From the NCBI GenBank assembly GCA_018711755.1, contig DVHY01000170.1, positions 1 to 42,656 on the forward strand: DNA of 42,656 bases, in the 5' to 3' direction. Both the position numbers and the translations under genes were made by a program. The notes beneath the pieces are model-generated. The model worked only from the letters and a program-made list of their open reading frames with translations, made no database searches and had not been told where the DNA came from. This stretch comes from Candidatus Limivicinus faecipullorum. GTDB taxonomy: Bacteria; Bacillota; Clostridia; Oscillospirales; Oscillospiraceae. Below, piece by piece: positions 6,206-14,527 of the stretch (within the stretch, counting starts at the first letter, position 1; every line of letters begins with the position of its first letter).

Positions 6206-8650
6206 ATGAATAAGAAAAGCCTGATAGCCTTTGCCGCCACGGCGGCAGCGGTGATAATAATAGCCCTGGCGGCGGCGCTGCTGCCGGGCGGGGGCGAGGG
6301 GGCGCCGGAGCAGCCGGCGGCCACGGCCCGGCCCACGGCCAGCCCCAGCCCGGACCCGGAGGAACTGAGCCGGGGAGCGGGCCAGGTGGTGATAAGCGAA
6401 TTTATGGAGAAGAACCGGAGCACCCTGCGGGACGAGGACGGGGACTTCTCCGACTGGATAGAGCTTTGGAACCGGAGCGATGAGGCGGTGGACATCTCCG
6501 GCTGGAATCTTTCCGACCGGGAAAATCAGCTGGGCTGGACCCTGCCGGAAATGAGCCTCCAGCCGGGAGAGCGGATAGTTATCTTCGCCTCCGGCAAGGA
6601 CCGGCAGGGGGCTGAGCTGCACACCGGCTTCAGCCTCTCCGGGGACGAGGGGGTCTGGCTGCGCAATGAGTACGGCTACCTCTGTTCCTCCGCCCTTTGC
6701 GCCGACTGCGATGGGGACGTATCCATGGCTCTGGGGGACGATGGCAGCTATGGGCAGAGCCTGTACCCCACGCCGGGCTATGAGAACACGGCGGCGGGCT
6801 GGGAGAGCTTCCAGCAGAGCCTGAGCTGTGAAAGCCCCCTTATAATAAACGAGGCTCAGGTGTATAACCTGAACCTTGCCCCGGTGAACAAGGAGTACTA
6901 CGACTGGGTGGAGCTGAAAAACAACAGCGGCGCCGCCCTGCTCCTCTCGGACTATTACATATCCGACGACAGGGACGACTATCTCCGATACCGTCTGCCG
7001 GAGGTGGAGCTGGGCCCCGGGGAGTTCATCCTCCTATACTGCACTTCCGAGGCCCTGCCGGAGGGCTATTACGCCGCCGGCTTTGAGCTGAACTCGGAAA
7101 ACGAGCAGCTGTACCTGGCCACGGCGGAGGGAGAGCTGCTGGACAGCGTCTCCCTGAAGGACATCCCCTATCTGGGCAGCTTCGGCCGCATGGCCGGGGA
7201 GAACGGCTGGTTCTACTTCTCCAGCCCCAGCCCCGGCAGTGAAAACAGCGGCGGGCAGCGCCGGGTGGCGGAAAAGCCTCTGAGCCTGACGGCGGACGGG
7301 GTGTATAACGGTATAGAGGGCATGTATGTGGAGCTCAGTGCCTCCGGCAGCATACGCTATACCCTGGACGGCTCGGCCCCCACGGCGGAGAGCCCGGAGT
7401 ATACCGGACCCATTTACATAGACAAGACCACGGTGATAAGGGCGGTAAACTTTGAGGAAGGCGCTCTGCCCAGCCGGGCAATGAGCCTGAGCTATATAAT
7501 AAACGAGAACCACAGCCTGCCGGTGCTGAGCCTGCTGACGGACAGCCCAGCGGAGTTTGACACCATGTATAACGCCAAGCAGAAGGGCGTGGAGCTGCCC
7601 GCCAGCCTGTCCCTTTACGAGGAGGACGGCAGCTTCACCATAGGCTGCGGGGTGTCCATGCACGGGGAGACCAGCCTGGTGCTGCCGAAGAAGAACATGT
7701 CCGTGCGCTTCCGTGGGGCCTACGGCCAGAGCACGCTGAACTACGACATCTATGACGGGGGCGTGACGGAGTTTACAAATCTTCTGCTGCGCTCGGGGCA
7801 GGACTTCCCCATATCCATTATAAGAAACGAGCTGAGCCAGGAGCTGTGCGCCCAGGCTACGGACAAGGTGATAAACCAGCGCAGCATCTACTGCATACTG
7901 TACATAAACGGGGAGTACTCCGGCATCTACACTCTGAAGGAGAAGGCCAACGAGCAGCTCTACGCGGGCATAGCCGGGGTGAGCCGGGACAGCGTGGAGG
8001 TGCTGGAGGCAAACGTGTCCCAGGGCTCGGATTTTTTCCATGAAGTGGTGGAGTTCTGCCGCTTCAACGACATGAGCCAGGAGGAGAACTACAGTCACTT
8101 CTGCCACATGTTCGATATAGACAGCGTCATCGACTGGCTGATACTGGAGGGCTACTGCGCCAATACGGACCTGACTTCCGGCAATGTGCGCTACTGCCGC
8201 TCCACGGAGAACGACGGGAAATGGCGGCTGATGTTCTACGACCTGGACGCCAGCTTTTCCACGCCCGCCAGCGTGTTCATGAACGTGCTCAGCGAATACG
8301 CCCAGCAGAACCGGCAGTTTGCCAGCTTCATGGTGCCCCTGATGGATAATGGGGAATTCAAGGACCGCTTCCTCAGCCGGGCGGCGGAGCTGATGGGGAG
8401 CGTGCTGACGGTGGAGAACGTGATGGGGGAGATAGACCGGCTCTGCGCCATAGTCGCCCCGGAGGTGGAGCGGGACTATGCCCGCTTCGGGGGTACGGCG
8501 GCGGACTGGGAGTGGTCGGTGGAGCAGCTGAAGGCGGTGCTCATCGACTACGACTGGCAGCAGCTGAATATAGACAATCTCTGCGAGCTCTTTGACCTGA
8601 GCTCAGAGGAGCGGGAACATTATTTCGGAGAGATAGACGGACGGCAATGA
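6206..8650 (+). CDS. CotH kinase-family surface protein with lamin-tail domains
   Basis: An 814-residue exported protein. Residues 6-27 form a signal anchor, then a Pro/Thr/Ser linker to about 55. Two lamin-tail-like domains follow (about 60-195, with DWIEL at 83-87; about 210-345, with DWVEL at 233-237), then a chitobiase C-terminal-like module (IRYTLDGSAPT, 383-393). The CotH kinase domain spans about 435-790. Its hallmarks are HGETSLVLPKK (486-496), INGEYSGIYTLKEK (567-580), an aspartate at 655 followed by GN, and YDLD at 678-681. CotH proteins are secreted protein kinases first known from Bacillus spore coats; the substrate here is unknown. The start has GAGGAGC about 6 bases upstream and its own promoter. 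It is the first of four overlapping genes. Substrate and anchoring are inferred; the domain architecture is clear. Confidence 0.9.
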   Translation: MNKKSLIAFAATAAAVIIIALAAALLPGGGEGAPEQPAATARPTASPSPDPEELSRGAGQVVISEFMEKNRSTLRDEDGDFSDWIELWNRSDEAVDISGWNLSDRENQLGWTLPEMSLQPGERIVIFASGKDRQGAELHTGFSLSGDEGVWLRNEYGYLCSSALCADCDGDVSMALGDDGSYGQSLYPTPGYENTAAGWESFQQSLSCESPLIINEAQVYNLNLAPVNKEYYDWVELKNNSGAALLLSDYYISDDRDDYLRYRLPEVELGPGEFILLYCTSEALPEGYYAAGFELNSENEQLYLATAEGELLDSVSLKDIPYLGSFGRMAGENGWFYFSSPSPGSENSGGQRRVAEKPLSLTADGVYNGIEGMYVELSASGSIRYTLDGSAPTAESPEYTGPIYIDKTTVIRAVNFEEGALPSRAMSLSYIINENHSLPVLSLLTDSPAEFDTMYNAKQKGVELPASLSLYEEDGSFTIGCGVSMHGETSLVLPKKNMSVRFRGAYGQSTLNYDIYDGGVTEFTNLLLRSGQDFPISIIRNELSQELCAQATDKVINQRSIYCILYINGEYSGIYTLKEKANEQLYAGIAGVSRDSVEVLEANVSQGSDFFHEVVEFCRFNDMSQEENYSHFCHMFDIDSVIDWLILEGYCANTDLTSGNVRYCRSTENDGKWRLMFYDLDASFSTPASVFMNVLSEYAQQNRQFASFMVPLMDNGEFKDRFLSRAAELMGSVLTVENVMGEIDRLCAIVAPEVERDYARFGGTAADWEWSVEQLKAVLIDYDWQQLNIDNLCELFDLSSEEREHYFGEIDGRQ

Positions 8651-9369
8651 ACGAGACGCAGCTGAGCTTCAAGCGTTATGAAAAGAAATATCTGCTGTCC
8701 CGGGAAAAGTACGGGCAGCTGTGGCGGGGGCTGGAGCCCCGGCTGGAGCCGGACCGCTTTTTTGAGAGCACGGTGCTGAGCCTGTACTACGACTGGGACG
8801 ATTTCCGCCTGATACGCAGCTCCATCGAGCAGCCGGTGTACAAGGAAAAGCTGCGCCTGCGCAGCTACAACGTGCCCGGGGCGGAGGACCAGGTCTTTGT
8901 GGAGCTGAAGAAGAAGTACAAGGGCATAGTGTATAAGCGCCGGGTCCGGATGCGGGAGCGGGAAGCGGAGGAGTATCTGGCGGGAGGGGGGAGCCCCCTG
9001 GCCGCCGACCAGATAAGCCGGGAGATAGACTGGTTTTTAAAGACCAACCCGGTGCGGCCCAAGGTGCTCATCGCCTGTGACCGCCGGGCCTATGTGGGCC
9101 GGGAGGAGCCGGGGCTGCGGCTGACCTTTGACAGCTCCATCCGCTGGCGGGACACCCAGCTGAGCCTCACCGCCGGGGACTTCGGCCGGGAGCTTTTGGA
9201 GGAGGGGCAGGTGCTCATGGAGATAAAGATGCCGGAGTCGGCCCCCCTGTGGCTGGCGGAGCTGCTCAGCAGCCTGGAGATCTTCCCCCGGAGCTTTTCC
9301 AAATACGGCCAGTGCTATAAAAACGAACTGATAGAAAAATACTTTGACGGAGTGATGGTAATTGCTTAA
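8647..9369 (+). CDS. VTC-domain protein, polyphosphate polymerase type
   Basis: A 240-residue single-domain protein of the VTC family (the catalytic fold of yeast vacuolar transporter chaperone, a triphosphate-tunnel enzyme that makes polyphosphate from ATP). The tunnel residues are recognisable: FKRYEKKYLL (9-18), YKEKLRLRSYN (62-72), FVELKKKYKG near 84-94 with KRRVRMR after it, EIKMPE near 197-202, and the final FSKYGQCY. No membrane segment is present, so the catalytic domain is probably cytosolic and may use the DUF4956 membrane protein encoded next. The ATG overlaps the CotH stop as ATGA. The VTC/DUF4956 pair recurs in many bacteria. Polymerase activity is family-based inference; related tunnel enzymes also act as triphosphatases or cyclases. 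Confidence 0.87.
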   Translation: MNETQLSFKRYEKKYLLSREKYGQLWRGLEPRLEPDRFFESTVLSLYYDWDDFRLIRSSIEQPVYKEKLRLRSYNVPGAEDQVFVELKKKYKGIVYKRRVRMREREAEEYLAGGGSPLAADQISREIDWFLKTNPVRPKVLIACDRRAYVGREEPGLRLTFDSSIRWRDTQLSLTAGDFGRELLEEGQVLMEIKMPESAPLWLAELLSSLEIFPRSFSKYGQCYKNELIEKYFDGVMVIA

Positions 9370-10039
9370 CCAACTGATAACCGACAGCGTGATAAACGGC
9401 GTGATCACCCTGCCCAGCTTTTTCATCTGCGTGCTGACGGCTCTGGCCCTGGGCTTGCTGACGGCCCTGGTCTTCACCGCCTACAGCTACCATACCGGCT
9501 CCCTGGCCATATCCCTGGCCCTGCTGCCCCCGGTGGTGGCGGTGGTCATCATGCTGGTCAACGGCAACGTGGGGGCGGGCCTGGCGGTGGCGGGCACCTT
9601 CGCTCTGGTGCGCTTTCGCAGCGTCCCCGGCTCCGCCCGGGAGATAACGGGGCTGTTCATGTCCGTGGCCCTGGGCCTGGCCTGCGGCATGGGTTATGTG
9701 GGCCTGGCGGCGCTGTTTTTCCTTGTGATGGCCGCCGCGGTGCTGATTCTGGGCCGCCTCCGCTTCGGGGAGGGGAGCCGCGCTAACCGGCAGCTGAAGA
9801 TAACCATCCCGGAGAACCTGGATTACGAGACCCTTTTTGACGACCTGTTTGAGAAATACACTCTCAGCCACGAGCTGGTGCGGGTGAAGACCAGCAACAT
9901 GGGCACCCTCTACGAGCTGTGCTACGAGGTGCGGCTGAAAGAGGCGGGGATAAGCAAGGCCTTTCTGGACGAGATACGCTGCCGCAACGGCAACCTCACC
10001 GTCATCTGCGGCCGGGAGAAAGAGGTGGAGACCATATGA
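9362..10039 (+). CDS. DUF4956 membrane protein
   Basis: A 225-residue protein with four hydrophobic segments in residues 15-135, including the conserved GTFALVRFRSVPGSAREITGLF stretch that marks the DUF4956 family. A soluble domain of about 80 residues follows. The family has no assigned reaction but is strongly associated with VTC-domain and CotH genes. The start is TTG at 9362, with GGAG 9 bases upstream; it overlaps the VTC gene by 8 bases and no in-frame ATG or GTG gives a better site. A reasonable hypothesis is that it is the membrane partner of the VTC enzyme, comparable to the membrane part of eukaryotic VTC, but that is inference only. Confidence 0.85.
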   Translation: MLNQLITDSVINGVITLPSFFICVLTALALGLLTALVFTAYSYHTGSLAISLALLPPVVAVVIMLVNGNVGAGLAVAGTFALVRFRSVPGSAREITGLFMSVALGLACGMGYVGLAALFFLVMAAAVLILGRLRFGEGSRANRQLKITIPENLDYETLFDDLFEKYTLSHELVRVKTSNMGTLYELCYEVRLKEAGISKAFLDEIRCRNGNLTVICGREKEVETI

Positions 10040-11226
10040 AAAAGACCCTGGCCCCGGCCCTGCTGCTGAGCCTGTGCCTGGCCCTGGCCGGGTGCAGCGG
10101 CGGCGCCGGCGTCCCCGGAGAGGAATTGACGGAGCTGGAACAGCTGGGGGCCGCCGCCACGGTTATAAGCCTGGAGGGCGGCACGGCGGAGATAGAGGGC
10201 CCGGGTGCTTCTTTTGAAAACGGCCTTGTCACCCTCAGCACCGGGGGCAGCTTTCTTATCCGGGGCAGCCTGGAAAACGGCCGCATCCTGGTGGACACCG
10301 GGGAGACCAAGCAGGAGGTGGAGCTCATCCTGGAATCGGTGAGCATCCACTGTGAAAATGACGCCGCCTTGTATGTGGAGCGGGCGGAAAAGACCCGGAT
10401 ATACGTGAAGGAGGGAGAGCCCAGCCGCCTCAGCTCCGGCGCTCCGAGGACGGACAGCCAGGTCCTCACCGAAGCCAGCGGCGCCGCGGTCTACGGGGAG
10501 GACGACCTGGACTTCATGGGCCCCGGCACCCTTATAATAGAAGGTAACATCAATAACGGCATAGGCTGCAAAAACGACGTGGATATAAACGGCGGCGAGC
10601 TGAAGATCAGCGCCGCGAACCACGGTATAAAGGGCAACGAGTCGGTGGATATAAAGGGCGGCCAAGTGAGCATCAGCTGCCTTAACGACGGCCTGAAGAC
10701 CGACGACGCGGAGAAAGAAGGCAAAGGCTCGGTGAATATCACCGGGGGCGCCCTGAATATCAGCTCCCAGGATCAGGGCATCAGCTCCATAAAGGATATC
10801 AACATCACCGGCGGTGAGGTGAATATCGTCTCCCAGAGGGACGGGCTGAATGCCGACAAGGAGCTGGGCGGCTCCGTGAATATAAGCGGCGGCAGCGTGT
10901 TCATAAGCTCCGGCAACGACGCCATAGACGCCTCCGGCGGGGTGCTGAGCATCAGCGGCGGCAGCCTGTTGGCCCTGGGCAAGGACAAGGATATCAAGGC
11001 CGCAGTGGAAGCCTCCATCCCCTGCTATGCAGGGAGCCTGAAGCTGGCGGAGGGGGAGACTCTGGAACTCCGCAGAGCCAGCGGAGAGAGCCTGGTAAGT
11101 CAGAGCGCCTGGGAGATAAAGACCGCCTATATCGCCCTGGCAGACGCCTCCGACGGTGAGGAGCTGGAGCTCTTCATTGGCAGCGGAGAGGAGCGGGAGA
11201 GCCGGGGGAGCATTACTCTTGACTAA
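10036..11226 (+). CDS. Beta-helix lipoprotein, carbohydrate-binding (DUF4353) type
   Basis: A 396-residue lipoprotein. The signal peptide ends in the lipobox LAGC with Cys20 as the probable lipidated residue. From about residue 150 there are many short turns of the form NISGG or DIKGG (for example GGELKISAANHGIKG), the pattern of a right-handed parallel beta-helix; the annotation 'carbohydrate-binding domain-containing protein' (DUF4353) is usual for this family. No catalytic lyase residues can be assigned. The ATG overlaps the DUF4956 stop as ATGA. A reading from 9919 is longer but lies inside DUF4956 and lacks the lipobox at its N-terminus. As the last gene of the CotH/VTC operon, it is a candidate substrate or scaffold for surface modification, which is untested. 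Confidence 0.87.
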   Translation: MKKTLAPALLLSLCLALAGCSGGAGVPGEELTELEQLGAAATVISLEGGTAEIEGPGASFENGLVTLSTGGSFLIRGSLENGRILVDTGETKQEVELILESVSIHCENDAALYVERAEKTRIYVKEGEPSRLSSGAPRTDSQVLTEASGAAVYGEDDLDFMGPGTLIIEGNINNGIGCKNDVDINGGELKISAANHGIKGNESVDIKGGQVSISCLNDGLKTDDAEKEGKGSVNITGGALNISSQDQGISSIKDINITGGEVNIVSQRDGLNADKELGGSVNISGGSVFISSGNDAIDASGGVLSISGGSLLALGKDKDIKAAVEASIPCYAGSLKLAEGETLELRRASGESLVSQSAWEIKTAYIALADASDGEELELFIGSGEERESRGSITLD

Positions 11227-11248
11227 GAAAAGCCGATAACAAAACAAG

Positions 11249-11277
11249 AAAAGCGAGCCGGATTTCGGCTCGCTTTT
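11249..11277. terminator. Bidirectional intrinsic terminator
   Basis: A 12-bp perfect stem (11249-11260 / 11266-11277) with a 5-base loop. The arms begin with AAAA and end with TTTT, so it can stop both the plus-strand CotH operon and the minus-strand capA-GNAT unit. Confidence 0.9.
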
Positions 11278-11296
11278 GCATGTATCAGTTATAGAT

Positions 11297-11776
11297 TCAC
11301 TTGTTTTCCAGCCCACGGAGACTGTCGCCGGCAAGGCGGTAGACTGTCCAGTCCTCCATGGGTGTGGCGTCCAGAGAGAGGTAAAAATCTATGCTGGGTT
11401 TGTTCCAGTCCAGGCAGGCCCATTCCAGACGCCCGCAGCCGCGCTCCCGGGCTATGCGCCCCAGCTGCTGCAAGGTGGCCTTGCCATAGCCCTTGCCCCG
11501 GTGCTCAGGCTTTATGAACAGGTCCTCCAGATAGAGCCCGGCCCGGCCCAGGAAGGTGGAGAAATTGTGGAAGAAGAGGGCAAAGCCAACTTCCTCCCCG
11601 TCCACTACAGGGAAGATGACCTCGGCCTTTCCCTTTTCAAATATCCACTCCCTCAGCAGCTCCTCCGTGGCCACCACCTGGTCCGGCATCTTCTCGTATT
11701 CTGCCAGGGCCTTTATAAAGGAGAGGATAAGGGGGCAGTCCTCAGGGGAGGCGAAACGAAAGCTGATATCCTTCAT
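11297..11776 (-). CDS. GNAT N-acetyltransferase, diamine/thialysine acetyltransferase-like
   Basis: A 159-residue GCN5-related acetyltransferase. The acetyl-CoA loop is RGKGYGKATL near 93-102. The segment ALFFHNFSTFLGRAGLYLEDLFI resembles the FYxxFSTW-GR-LYLEDL block of spermidine/spermine and thialysine N-acetyltransferases, so a small amine or lysine analogue is the likeliest substrate. The later CLDWNKPSIDFY stretch is also typical of this subgroup. The ATG at 11776 has GGAGG 6 bases upstream and lies 11 bases after the CapA-like stop, so the two form an operon ending at the bidirectional terminator. Substrate assignment is inference. Confidence 0.88.
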   Translation of the reverse strand: MKDISFRFASPEDCPLILSFIKALAEYEKMPDQVVATEELLREWIFEKGKAEVIFPVVDGEEVGFALFFHNFSTFLGRAGLYLEDLFIKPEHRGKGYGKATLQQLGRIARERGCGRLEWACLDWNKPSIDFYLSLDATPMEDWTVYRLAGDSLRGLENK

Positions 11777-11787
11777 GCCCGGCCTCC

Positions 11788-12990
11788 TCAGGAGTAGCTG
11801 GCATAGATGTCGGAGTAATCCCGCACCATGTCGTCCCCTTCGTAGGTGCCCAGTATCTTGCTCATGGCCCGGTCGTATTCCTCGGTGCCCGGCTCATAGG
11901 GGGTGGGCTTGTAGTCGTTGTAGTTGTCCACATTGTTTGCAGCCCCCTCCAGGTCGCTGGACACACAGCAGGGGATGATCTCATAGCTGTCGTTGTGGAT
12001 GCTGCCGTCGCCGTCCCGGCGTATCTTCAGCTGGAAGATGGCGGTGTCCGGGTCGGTGGGCTTGGTGCTGCCGCCGAAGCTCCAGTTGCCCATGGAGTAG
12101 AGGATGATGCCGTCCTTATACTCCTCCAGGGGCTGGAGACAGTGGGAGTGGCTGCCGTAGATCAGGTCGGCCCCGGCGTCTATGCAGGCGTGGGCCAGCT
12201 CCACCTGGGCGTCGGTGGGCCGGTATTTCAGCTCGCTGCCCCAGTGGAACATGCACACTATGTAATCCACGCCCTGGCTCTCAAAGTCGGCAATGGCGGC
12301 CAGGGCCTTGTCCTTGTCGGGGATGTTGGTGCTGCCGGTGCCTATGGAGTCCCCGTCCCCGGCGGTGTAGATGCCCATCTTTATGCCGCTGGGGGTGGTG
12401 ATGACCTGGGACTGCTCGTCCTCGCCGTAGGCCATGCCTATGCCGTCCAGGGCGGCCTTGGTGTCCTCCAGCCCGGCGTCGTTAAAGTCCATGGTGTGGT
12501 TGTTGGCTATGGTGACGAAGTCCACTCCGCCTTCCGGCAGTATCTGTATCCACTCGGCAGGGCAGAGGAAATAGAACTGGGCGTAGATGGAGTTTTGCAG
12601 CTTCTTATCGGAGAAGCTGCACTCCAGGTTCCCCAGGGTCAGCTCGTCGCCGGAGAAGTACTGGACGGTGTTGGCAAAGGGGTAACTGTAGTCCCCGTTC
12701 ATCTTGGAGGCATAGTGGGCGGAACTCTGCTCAGAGAAATACTGGTTGGTGGTAAGGGTCATGTCTCCGATGCAGGAGATGGTGAAGTACTCCGGCTCCG
12801 GCTCGGGGGTGGGCTCCGGCGTGGGGGTGGGGGAGCTCTCCGCCGCCAGGGTGTCCACCGTCTCATTGCTGCTGTCGTCGGCAGCGGCCTCCGGTATTAT
12901 GGTCAGAGCCAGATCCAGTCTTGCCTTGGATATAAAGACCAGGGTCAGGCACAGCAGGGCCAGAATGATGACTTGCAGAACTCTTTTCAT
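11788..12990 (-). CDS. CapA-family metallophosphatase-like surface protein
   Basis: A 400-residue exported protein with an N-terminal membrane anchor (residues about 4-20), a linker rich in PTPEPTPEPEPE near 55-65, and a CapA/poly-gamma-glutamate-synthesis-type domain of the calcineurin-like fold. Metal-site landmarks include IGDMTLTTNQ, GNLECSFSD, ANNHTMDFNDAG, FHWGSELKYRP and GSHSHCLQP, followed by YSMGNWSF. The family includes CapA of Bacillus capsule synthesis, but most members stand alone and have no proven role; no capBCE genes are here. The reading extends to 13080, yet the start at 12990 is preferred: GAGG lies 10 bases upstream and the promoter TATAAT at 13051 would fall inside the longer frame. 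Confidence 0.87.
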   Translation of the reverse strand: MKRVLQVIILALLCLTLVFISKARLDLALTIIPEAAADDSSNETVDTLAAESSPTPTPEPTPEPEPEYFTISCIGDMTLTTNQYFSEQSSAHYASKMNGDYSYPFANTVQYFSGDELTLGNLECSFSDKKLQNSIYAQFYFLCPAEWIQILPEGGVDFVTIANNHTMDFNDAGLEDTKAALDGIGMAYGEDEQSQVITTPSGIKMGIYTAGDGDSIGTGSTNIPDKDKALAAIADFESQGVDYIVCMFHWGSELKYRPTDAQVELAHACIDAGADLIYGSHSHCLQPLEEYKDGIILYSMGNWSFGGSTKPTDPDTAIFQLKIRRDGDGSIHNDSYEIIPCCVSSDLEGAANNVDNYNDYKPTPYEPGTEEYDRAMSKILGTYEGDDMVRDYSDIYASYS

Positions 12991-13050
12991 ATCTCTTGTC
13001 CTCGTCCTCCGGCGAAGCTGCGGGAGCGGCCGGAGCATATGTAAATATAA

Positions 13051-13080
13051 ATTATATCTCTCGCCAGAATAAGACGGCAA
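13051..13080 (-). promoter_or_regulatory. Promoter of the capA-GNAT unit
   Basis: Minus strand: TTGCCG (13075-13080), 18-base spacer, TATAAT (13051-13056). It starts 4 bases after the acyltransferase stop, so capA may also receive read-through. Confidence 0.65.
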
Positions 13081-13084
13081 AAAG

Positions 13085-14101
13085 CTACAATAGTTTCCGC
13101 ACCAGGGGCATCTTTTTTGCAGCCAAGGCCAACAGCGTACACACCAAGGCCAGCAAGGCTGTGAAGCCCAGCACGCTGAGCACCGGCCTGTCCAGACTCA
13201 TGTTGAGCCCCAAAAGCTGGAGAATGTTTATCAGCATGGGGTGGAGCAGGTATATACCCAGGGTGGCGTCGGCCAGGGCGGCCCAGGCTTTGGGATGGCG
13301 GAATTCCCGCCCCTTCAGGGCCTGGAAGAAGCAGAAGATCATGGTGGCCTGGATGAGGCTGGGCAGGGAGAAATAGCTGAAGAGCCAGCCGTCGGCCACC
13401 TGCTTGTAGTTGGAGTACCAGATGTTGCCCCAGGTGGTGAGGGCCGTCACCGCCAGGAACACCGCCGGGGCGATGAGGAGCCAGACTTTTTTAAACTCCC
13501 TGCCGCTGAGCCAGTAGCCCCAGACGGCGTAGCCCAGATAGGGCAGGTAGTCGAAGGAGAAGTTCAGGGTTATACGGTAGAGTATGGGGGCGGTGTCCGG
13601 GGTGAGGTTGAAGTTTGCAAAGAGTATGGACACGCCGAAAAAGAGGAAGAGCAGATAGCCTGTGGGCAGGCCGCCCCGGTGGATGGCGGCGTGGGCCGCC
13701 GGGAGAAAGAGGCAGCAGAGCACCATGGCCGTGAGGAACCACAGGTGGTAGTGACCCTGGACAAAGGAATAGACAAAGTCGTAGAGGCTGCCGAAGCTGC
13801 CGGAGGCCAGGCGGCTCAAAAGGGCATAGGCCAAAGACCAGAAGCAGAAGAGGAGCAGCAGCCGCAATGGGTGCCTTATAAGGAAAGACTTCAGCTCCAG
13901 CTTTTCCCGGGAGAGGAAGAGGGCCCCGGTGAGCATGAAGAACACCGGCACGCCGCCCCGCAGCATGGTGCTTATGAAGCTGAGGGACAGGAAGGCCGGG
14001 GAGTCCAGGGGGCAGATATGGTACAGCTCTGCGCTGGTGTGTATAAATAGGACCATAAGGCAGGCCGTGATACGGCACAGGTCCAGTTCAGTTCGTCTCA
14101 T
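13085..14101 (-). CDS. Acyltransferase family 3 membrane protein
   Basis: A 338-residue polytopic protein of the acyltransferase-3 family (OafA/WecH/OatA N-terminal type), with about ten hydrophobic segments. The N-terminus LDLCRITACLMVLFIHTSAE contains the arginine and histidine of the family's first helix, and GGVPVFFMLTGALFLS is the usual second landmark. Such proteins move acetyl or succinyl groups onto wall sugars, teichoic acids or lipids across the membrane. The target here is unknown. It overlaps the GIY-YIG gene by 14 bases and follows rarA and DUF951 in one unit. Its ribosome binding site (AAGGA, 12 bases from the ATG) is weak, consistent with translational coupling. Confidence 0.88.
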   Translation of the reverse strand: MRRTELDLCRITACLMVLFIHTSAELYHICPLDSPAFLSLSFISTMLRGGVPVFFMLTGALFLSREKLELKSFLIRHPLRLLLLFCFWSLAYALLSRLASGSFGSLYDFVYSFVQGHYHLWFLTAMVLCCLFLPAAHAAIHRGGLPTGYLLFLFFGVSILFANFNLTPDTAPILYRITLNFSFDYLPYLGYAVWGYWLSGREFKKVWLLIAPAVFLAVTALTTWGNIWYSNYKQVADGWLFSYFSLPSLIQATMIFCFFQALKGREFRHPKAWAALADATLGIYLLHPMLINILQLLGLNMSLDRPVLSVLGFTALLALVCTLLALAAKKMPLVRKLL

Positions 14102-14354
14102 TTGTCTGTGTGTCCTTTTCAGAGATGAGCTCCAGCTTTTCCCGGCGGCTGAGGGCCTTTATCTGCCGCTCCCGGCTCATGGCCTCATGGGGGCCGGGGA
14201 GGCTCTCATAATAGACCAGCTCCACCGGCAGATGGGAGCGGGTGTATTTGCCGCCTTTGCCGGAGGCGTGGGCGGCCAGGCGCTTTTTCAGGTCCTTGGT
14301 CCAGCCGGTGTAGAGGCTGCCGTCGCCGCAGCGGAGGATGTAGACCCAGTTCAC
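14088..14354 (-). CDS. GIY-YIG nuclease-like protein (UPF0213/YazA)
   Basis: An 88-residue single-domain GIY-YIG protein: VYILRCGDGSLYTGWT at residues 4-19 holds the Y...Y-G motif, followed by the catalytic-type arginine region KDLKKRLAAHASGKGGKYTR and Glu in EAMSRERQIKALSR. Length and sequence match the stand-alone UPF0213 family. Its role is not established; members are often presumed structure-specific DNA nucleases. The start is GTG at 14354, overlapping the DUF951 stop as GTGA, and the 3' end overlaps the acyltransferase start. Placement after rarA is consistent with DNA repair but does not prove it. Confidence 0.9.
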   Translation of the reverse strand: MNWVYILRCGDGSLYTGWTKDLKKRLAAHASGKGGKYTRSHLPVELVYYESLPGPHEAMSRERQIKALSRREKLELISEKDTQTNETN

Positions 14355-14527
14355 CGCCGGACCTGCCGGATATTCTTTTCAAATTTGCTCCGGGGCCCCA
14401 TGACCTCGCGGCCGCAGCCGCAGCAGCGGAGCCTGAAGTCCGCTCCGACGCGCAGCACCTGCCAGTCCCGGCTGCCGCAGGGGTGGGCTTTTTTCATGGT
14501 GAGGGTGTCGCCTACCTGGATGTCCAT
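14351..14527 (-). CDS. DUF951 protein
   Basis: A 58-residue protein. It begins MDIQVGDTLTMKKAHPCGSR, continues with LRVGADFRLRCCGCGREV and ends MGPRSKFEKNIRQVRR, all characteristic of the DUF951 family (function unknown; Bacillota members resemble a small SH3-like or RNA-binding fold). Cysteines 17, 35, 36 and 38 could bind a metal. The start ATG shares one base with the rarA stop (TAATG), and the stop overlaps the next gene's GTG, so it is translationally coupled on both sides. The identification is firm; the function is unknown. Confidence 0.9.
   Translation of the reverse strand: MDIQVGDTLTMKKAHPCGSRDWQVLRVGADFRLRCCGCGREVMGPRSKFEKNIRQVRR

Noticed and set aside
10500..11000. DNA-level tandem repeats in the lipoprotein gene
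   Set aside because: The periodicity is at protein level (beta-helix turns NISGG); the DNA units are too diverged to be a mobile or expanding repeat.
11788..12990. Capsule (poly-gamma-glutamate) locus
   Set aside because: CapA-family proteins are widespread alone, and no CapB, CapC or CapE is present.
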